From: Manduca sexta
Lineage: Eukaryota; Arthropoda; Insecta; Lepidoptera; Sphingidae
Length of the DNA stretch: 64,000 nt
Assembly: GCF_014839805.1 (NCBI RefSeq)
Contig: NC_051119.1
Location: 6,689,245-6,753,244 of the forward strand
Direction: 5' to 3'
Part shown: in pieces, positions 11,601-20,600 of the stretch
How positions within the stretch are numbered: the first letter of the stretch is position 1
How the letters are laid out: each line of letters opens with the position of its first letter
Made by a program: the position numbers and the translations under genes
Notes under the pieces: generated by a model
What the model was told of the DNA's origin: nothing
Databases searched by the model: none
Seen by the model: only the letters and a program-made list of their open reading frames with translations

Positions 11601-14600
11601 CAGATGTGCAGGTTTCCTCACGATGTTTTTCTTTACCGTTAAAGCGAACGATAAATACACAAAGAATACACACATGATTTTATAAAGCGATCAGTATACT
11701 CGTCTCATTTTGTTTTAAAACGTAATTTAATCTCAATTGAGCGGTTTGCTGGTCGTGTATTTTTGTTAAAAAAACTTGTCTTACTCTCAAGCGAGTTATT
11801 AGCTTATCTCGTCCTTTACTATATAAAGTAATGAAAACCGCCCTCGCCAACACCCAAACCTATTCCTAAGACCGCGTCCACCCGCAACCTACAATCACCA
11901 GAAATGTTATTCGTATTCAGATTTTAAGCTTAGCTTTAGCCTTTGTTTTTCCTTTTTCGGTAACTTTAAATCCTTTTGAATCGTAGCGATCTTTCCCGCG
12001 ACATGGAAGTTGAAGTTTTAGCCTTGGACTTAGAATTAATTTTCTGGACGGCGTTGTGCAGAAATGATCCAATCAATATTCAAAGTATAAGATTACATTT
12101 TAATCCATAATGAACTTTATTTACGTACAATATTATGCCATCCTATATGAAACGGGATGTATACAGGCTGATGCCAGAAAGCAACGCACTTACGTGGGTC
12201 ACTATGGCGGATTTTACACCTTGTATACGGTGGTCGCTATCGGGTAGGTTATAAAATATATCCTCCCGTACTATAAAATATAATATAGTATAATACTACA
12301 GTTATTAAAGTTTATTTTCCTTTGGCAGGGGTTTGCCTGATAGAACACGCGAGCGGCAGAACTACAGAGAAAGTGACCAATCATAACAACTCCTACACCA
12401 GCTTTGGATTATTCCAGGTAATTGTCTATACTATATTTCTTTAATTAATATTTTATTAATGAATCCTTACTGGTCGATTTTCTACCACGGCCCATCTCAA
12501 CGGATATCAGCCGGGTTCGTAAGAAATATTATAGAGCACAAGTGTTTATAATACACAAGTCCACTCTCTTCCTACACTCTCATAGTCCAGTGAGACGACA
12601 ATCAGATATGACTGGAGAGAAATCAGGTGCTGCATCAACAGCTTTACGTCCTTACGAACGCATGTGGACGTCACACCGCTAACTCCCTGACTCCGACCTA
12701 CGACTAAGTTATTTTAAAATTCAATTACCCTATCACATTTGTATTTGGCCTGACTCGGATTCGAACCCACTGCCCTGCACTCTAAACCTTACACCATATA
12801 TTTTTAAGTCATAAATTTTAGTCTGCTCTAACTCTATTAACTTTGAAAAAGACATCAACGCGCTAACCTACCTATAACTTGCAATTATACCTATGTAGTT
12901 TTATATAGCTTATAACTACCTGTCTGCAGTCACTGTATATTATAATAATATCTAAATACTGCCCATTGCCTATATTTATTGTAAAACTTAATATACTAAA
13001 AGCTAACAATTTGGCTACTAAACAATAAACCAAACCCATCAGTTAATTAAAATTCAAGAGGAGCTAATTGTACAAAACGCCAAATTAAACGTTAAAACAG
13101 TGTAACTATTAAAAGCTGTTAATTAAACCGGTGATTGGTCATAAATTATAGATGCCGTTTGTATACGATGGCCAGTTAATTAGCTGCCCAGGACTTCGAT
13201 CATACGGTGATAGTTGATCAATTCAAATGCACTGATCGGCCTAATTCAGGCACGATTTAGTGAAATTAGTTTATTCAACTGCCTCATGTTACTATCCATA
13301 TAAAAAACATAGTTGAATTGAAAACCTCCTCCTTTTTTGAAGTCGGTTAAAATTATCCTAAAATGGCCTTAAAAATAAATAAGAATATCTCATAATGAAA
13401 CAGCAAAACCTGGCGTGATTATACGTTAAAGGAAAGTATAAAAAAATACACTTCAAATTGATAACTTCCTCGGTTTGATAATTGAAGTCGGTTAAAAAGA
13501 AAGGGGTTATGAATGAAGAGTAATACAATTCAGCGATGTTAATGGGTCTTTTCTATCTGTATGGGTGTTTGTAAATGACATCTTCAAAAGTTCTGAATGA
13601 TTTTTCATGTAGTTTTCACACATAAACATTACTAGACATTATGAGACTTATTTAAGGTCTCATGGTGATGCAGTGACACGGAGTGTTTTGTTCAAAGTTC
13701 TGTCTGTTTTGTGGGTGTTGCTACTGTCAATGGAAAGTCGTATCGCTTAACATGAGGCAAGCGATTTACTCGTCTGCTTATTGAAATGAAAAAAAAAAGT
13801 AATTTAAAACTTTCATGCCCGTGCCTCTATTTATCTCTGAATCGCTCTGATTACCTGAGAGAAATGCCTCTAGCAATAATTTCGTGTTACAGTTGACTAT
13901 TGCTATTTGTATACTTGTATCTAGTTGGATAACGATCACAGTACTCGAGGTGTAAAATCAACAATTTTGTCCCTCGTGTTTCACGTTCCGAAATCAGCCT
14001 ATGTTGGTTTAAAACGGGCCGGTATAATCGTTTGACTTAGTTTCATTTATAACTTCTATAAAATCGGTACGTCGTATAAACTCTAAAACAGAAGAAATTA
14101 TTGAAATCTGGTGAAAAATCTACGAGTTATAAGCCATTGAAATTAGGTAGTAGGGGTGAGTGTTAAAAACAGAAAAGAGACGAAATACTTGCGTGTGACG
14201 TCAGCTTGTTACAATGCTTGCTAAAGAAAGAGATAGAGCGATATGCATACTCCACGCGCACTCCTGCACGCAGCAATATTCGAAATTTGAATTACTGCCT
14301 CATTTCTTGTCGAATTTTAATGCTGTTTTCACAGAAGGATTTCTTTTTTATACTAATTGCTGTTACATATTAAAAAACGCAAAAAATCAAACAAAGTCAA
14401 ATACCTTATTGTGTCGACTGGCAAAGTATAATCATATATAAAACGTTTCGAACATATGTTCATTAATACAACATGGCTAGTATCAACTTATTCGGTTGAA
14501 AATAAAACACTGAAGCCATGCCTATCTTACGTTAAACTCGATTCAGAACTAACCATTCATTAGTACAGTTAGCCAAAAAAGTAGCTAAACAAATTAAACA

Positions 14601-17600
14601 TGTCAAATCGTCTTCAAATTCTGATCTCCGTATTCAACAAATTTTTCTTCACTGAAACAAACTTAAAATGGGGTGTTCTATTTAAGCGTTTTTAAATGTT
14701 GAATTTGTTCAGCAATGTTTGTTGCTGACTGTACCTAAAGTCCGGCAGTGATTAGCGCGACTAATCATGCAAATATCACGGCTAATTGTCATGTAGATTT
14801 ATTCGAGTACCGATATTGCGATGGTTTAGTTTGGCTCGTATAGATATATACTCGATGTATGTCTGAAGGGAAATTGGTGTATTTAGAGAAGAAAATGTGA
14901 ACTAATAACTATTTTTCATACTGATATTTAATTTTTTTGCATTATATCAGCCTGGAGTTTAGAATTTGTACCGGATATGAGAGACTCGCTGTCTATCACA
15001 TCACGAGATGGAACACATATGGCGTATGCAGTGGTTTCACCTCTGCCTACCCTTTAAAAGGCGTTATGTGTGTTTATCGAATTTGTTAAATACTACAGAA
15101 TACATTAGGTATAAATTCGATTACTGTTATATATATATTTTATCTCTGTATCAGCCCGGAGTTCAGAATCGTGCCCGGTAAATGTATAGAAATAGAAATG
15201 ATCCCATTGTGTATATGGAACTGTCTACCCATTAAAAAAGGTGCTATATAAGATTAGTTAAATCGCCCGTAACCTTTGGATTCAACCTAAACTATTCACA
15301 CACAAACTCCTTTGATAACATTACCAATGCATTACATATTCGAAGACTCACTCGACTAAACCAATTTGATTCAAAGGTGCGGGGTCCTTTGTGGGGGCTT
15401 TGTGCAGCGGGGAGCGAGGCGGGACGTCCGGGAGGGGCAGGGGGGGCAGTTCATAACGCATCGCATCCGGCTGGATGCAGATTACGTGTAATTGAGTTAG
15501 GAGATATGAAAATAGACGATCTGATTGATTGATTGTGTGAACTAGTTCATGGACTGAATGTAGGTGTAAGGTCTATTTCTTAGTAGAGATACGTGTCTAC
15601 AATGTGATTGGGTCTTCAATGAACTACTTCAGTCAACTATCTCACGGAAACTTGACAGTTCTAAATAATCAGGCCGGGATAACTGTGCCGATCTTCGGGA
15701 GTGCGTAAAGCAACGTGAAATTACGCAATTAGGCCGGCATTACTTTGCCGATCGTCCGATGTCTTGTCTTGTCGGTCAATATTTTTTTTATTTTTGAATG
15801 ACGAGTAGAGCTTACCGTTCGCCTGATAGTAAGCGATAGGACCGCCCATAAACAATAGAAACACCAACACTTTGAATTACGAAATACGAGTCGGTACTCC
15901 ACTGCGCTTGCCATCCTGAGTTGTTAAGTCATGTTAAGTCTATTTATGTCCAGTAGTTACGCTAACTATAATGTCCTTTAAACCGGAACACAATAGTGAC
16001 TCAACACTGCTGCTTGGTAGCAGAAAGACATTGCGGTGGTACCTACCCAGGCAGACTGTCAAATATGAGAGACCTACCAATACCAGTTAGCTCATCAATA
16101 AAACTTTTTATAGATACAATAAATTTATATATAATAAAGAAACAATACATTCAATCAGTATGTAACAATTGGTGCGACTCGCGGCCCCGGGTTCGATCCG
16201 CGGTTAGTGCTAGGTGCGATTTGCATTGTCGCTAGTTCGTTACCGAGCGGGTCGCGACGGGATCAATTCAGATCTATTCGCATAGGAACACGCTACATTC
16301 GCTAGGGACTCGGAAGTATCGATGTCGATGATTTACATTTTATTTATTTTAATATTTAATATTTCCAACTCCTCCCTATCTTTCTATTTGATTAATTTCG
16401 TTGCGGGATAATGACATATTAGTTTTCCCTGAGACTCTCCGAGCTTCACTGCTCGGTGTCATAATGCGTGCCACTGCTGATCCTGGCTTACAGGAGTTGT
16501 AGTGGTGGGTGTGAGGGCGGGAAAGTCTCGATTTTATTTATTTATTTCGTTGAATATTTTTTTATAATGTAGGAGGCAAGTATGTCGAGGGTATTTCATG
16601 TTTCAGCCTACCTAGATCAGCGTGATAGACTAAGGCTTAAGCCTTCTTATTAGTACAAAAGGCCCAAGATTAGCAGTGTGATAGATTTCTTACTGGGCAC
16701 GAACTATCTAAGCATTATAATCAATATTTAAATTCAAGGCTACAGCCTTCTATCTAAATATTAATGAAAAACATTTTCTTGCACTTATTTTATCCCATCC
16801 CGCCACGGGAAAGAGAGAATACACCTCATGATAGATGTAATAAAAAATGCAATTGCAATGTATATAAAAAAACAAGAAGTAACAATTGTTCAATAAACGC
16901 GACAGCTAAATCAAACGCATTAAACATCATAAACATCCAGCTAATTTACGAATCTGTTTAGACCCTCAATTATACTCTATCGATTACCCCCCAGATAACA
17001 CACCTCCTTTGCCCCCAAATGATTACAAATCATCGACAACAACCCATCACTACAAGAAGCGTTCCACTCTGCAAATCGAAGCTCCGATTGAAATCAGCCC
17101 GGCGGTCGGTAAATAACGTCTTGCGAGCTAATACTTTCCCTGGAGATTGCTAATCTCGGCACAGTACGTCTGATGAATGTACCAAAACGGTGTTTGCATC
17201 GGGCAAATCGCGGGAAACGTTATCTTACGTCAATATGGCGACGTTCGAAATTTAAAAGTTATTACCAGAAGACATTTGGATTGGACGTGTTCGATATTTG
17301 AAAATTACGGTTCAATATCAATCAGTACATTTGTGTATTTCTGCCAAAGATATTATATAGTTAGTTATAGACTGGATATCAGGGCCAAAATTTTTGCTCC
17401 ATAATTTATAACCAATTGGTAATAAGTCGCTGTCTTATTTAAAATGTCCGTATGACAAGATGTCATAGCGTTCTTAGATATTAATATAAAATTAATATAA
17501 TTACACAAAATATGCTAATATTCGCATTAAAAACGTGCAAATCGTTATATGGAAAAAATATGAAGTATTTTACATTGATGTATGCTATTTCACGGTAGAT

Positions 17601-20600
17601 TGAGTAACCATCACAGAAGCGCAAAATTTTTGTATAACAATCTTCCCAATGTCCAACCTATATAATCTTAGAACTTTGATATCTGCCATCAAGCACAGTG
17701 ACTGCAGCAATCTTGACACTTTTCATCAGACTTTATGATCTCAATATACGTAATGATTTCTTATGTTTACGCGAATGTTAGACATTGAAATTAAACTAAT
17801 TTTCCGGATTTTATCGCGGTTTTTTGTTTTTTATTTTTCTCCCGACGTTTCTTCTTCGAAAACGAAGTCTTCGAAACGTCGGGAGAAAAATAAAAAACAA
17901 AAAACCGCGATAGAATCCGGAAAATTAGTTTAATTTCAATCTCAATATACGTTTAAAAAATCTTATATAATAATATTTATTTATTTATTTTGAGTGTTTA
18001 CAACACAGAACACATATTACATTATTTTCACATATAGCAGTATAATGGCAGAAGATAGCCGTGTTTCTCTACTTACAGTAAACTACAGTAAATATCGATA
18101 CAGTATCTTTGAAGCATACAAAATTGGTATACATTATTGTCGTAAGGGCTACGATTGGCAAGGCGACATTCATTCGACGTCAGAGGGCCGTCTGTCATCG
18201 GCTGCCAAGCGTTCCACTGCCGCGGTATCAATGAAATTACTTCCTATTTGTACCGGATTTAAATAAGAATCGGACATATTAGATTTTTGAATGATGGCGA
18301 ATGTCTTTTTTATTTTTTTTATTATTATTCTCTTATTACAATAGTGGTATAATAATACAAGCTTCTAATATATAAAGCTGGAAAAAAATGTTTGTTGGTT
18401 TGAAAGCGCTTATCTCAAGAACTACTAAAATTATTTGGTTTTTTCATCAATAATAACAATCTACATTACTCCTAAGTGCTGTAGGCTACTTATTATCCCA
18501 GAAAAAAATCTAACGCGGGCGGAGGACTCGGCCCAATCAAAAAACTCTTCAGCTTTAAATATTAATATATAATAAGTTGATCTATTGCTGGACACGGGTC
18601 GCTACTACTGAGAGGTTTAGGCCTTAGTCCATCACGCTGGCCTAGTGTGAGTTGGCGGCATTCAATTACATTCTTTTTATAAACGTAATTTCTCTCAATA
18701 GTTTCTATTAGGGCCAGTGATCATAATATATTTATTTTAGATCAGTAATAACTAAGACGTGAACCGGATTTAATCGCCTAATGAAAATGTATGTTGATTT
18801 TTATTTGGTCTACTGCGATACGCATAGAGCCTAGTACTGCAACCGCCGAGAACTGACATATTAAATAAATTGCTGTCTATGAATTTTTAGGTATCACCGC
18901 AATGTTACCACCGATAACAGGTAGTCTAGGTCTAGGTCTGGTAGTAAGTGGTAGGTCTCTCATATGTGAGAGTCCGCCTGGGTAGGTACCACTGCAATTT
19001 ATATTTCTGCCGCCAAGCAACAATGTGTTGCTTGGCGGCAGAATGTGTCCGATGGTATATTTAATGTTGTGTTCAGGTTTAAAGGATATTGTAGCCAGTG
19101 TAACTACTGGACATAATAAGACTTAACATCTCATGTCTCGTGGCGAACGCAGTGGAATACCAAACAATACTTGATAATTCAAGGTGTTAAATTGTGTTTC
19201 TACTGTTCATGGCCGGTCGGTGGCAAGCTCGTCCCGTCAATCAAAGCAATACAAAAAACCACTTCGAAAACTTGTGTGCTTAGTACAGGAGTGTGAAATT
19301 TATCTGCTTACCCCTCTAGAGCAAGGTCGTGAGCATACATAAGCCAATAAACTACGCATTGTAACTCACCACGAGTCTATAAATTTTAAATACCCACGTA
19401 TCGGGATGCATCGCGTTTCGAAAATAATTAATCAACAAACACGGCTTAATATTATGTGGTCCATACACATCGCTGTCATTGGTTATTCAATATTGTTACA
19501 TTAAAACGAAATACTGTCCGGGAATAATTACACGAGGCCGTCAATTTGAGAGAATATTTGAATAAAAACATCGTGATCTTCGGCCGCACACAAGACACTA
19601 GAGACGGGAGCGTTATACAAACTACAAAAAAATAACATTATGTAGAAATATTTGTAGATTTGTTTTAAGGATAATCTTTAAATTTATAAAAAAAAACGTA
19701 GTTTACTAATAAGCTACACTGTAACACACTGATTTAAGATCATAACGATGTAACTATTAAAATGTATTATTTTAGGATGTATTTTAGGATCTGGTGACCA
19801 TTTTTTAGGGATTGCACACATCACGCGTTTATTCCCGAAGGGGTATACAGAGGCGCAACCAGGGCAGTCATTTTCGCCAAGTGTTCCGTTCCATGATGTT
19901 ATAGGTGCAAGCCAATCGCTATCGGGCACAAATTCCAGACTCCGGGCTATTACTGAGCAGAGAAACCCAAAATATCAAATAAATAGGGATTGAAAGTCGA
20001 AATTAGTTTTTGGGATTTACGCTGATGCTGGTCAATTAATTAAAAAATCCAACTACTAGTTTGATTTCAATGTCTAACATTCGCGTAAACATAAAAAATT
20101 ATTGGGCTTTAAGTATCTGAGTTTGATTTCCAAGTCGGAAATACCTATTGGGTATTCTATGACACAGCAAAGTGAACACAAAAATGCTGGCCCGTTCGGA
20201 ACCGTTCCTAACTCATCTATTTGCATTGGCAGATCAACAATAAAGAATGGTGCAAGAAAGGTCGGAAGGGCGGCCATTGCAGCATGAAGTGCGAAGGTAA
20301 GATTTAGCACAGAACTTCGCAGAAGCCACTATGAAATGACGTGAATATATCTTAATATTTTTTTTATATGTGCAGTGCAATATGACGTCACTACACCTGA
20401 TGGTAAGTGGAGTGGGGTCCAATAGAATGTCGACTGAAGAGAGATGATAAACCCTTGGCAGTCGACACAATTATGCCAGCCTGTTGGAATGAAAAGTGAA
20501 ACCTTGAATGTATACAAACATAACCTTTATGTTACGGAAATCTAATTAAAATATGACGTCATATTTTTAGAAGAAAGGGCTCATAACACGTCATCATGAG

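Noticed and set aside
16165..16275. gggttcgatccgcgg resembles a tRNA T-arm
   Set aside because: No matching A box or acceptor stem at the right distance; single copy here.
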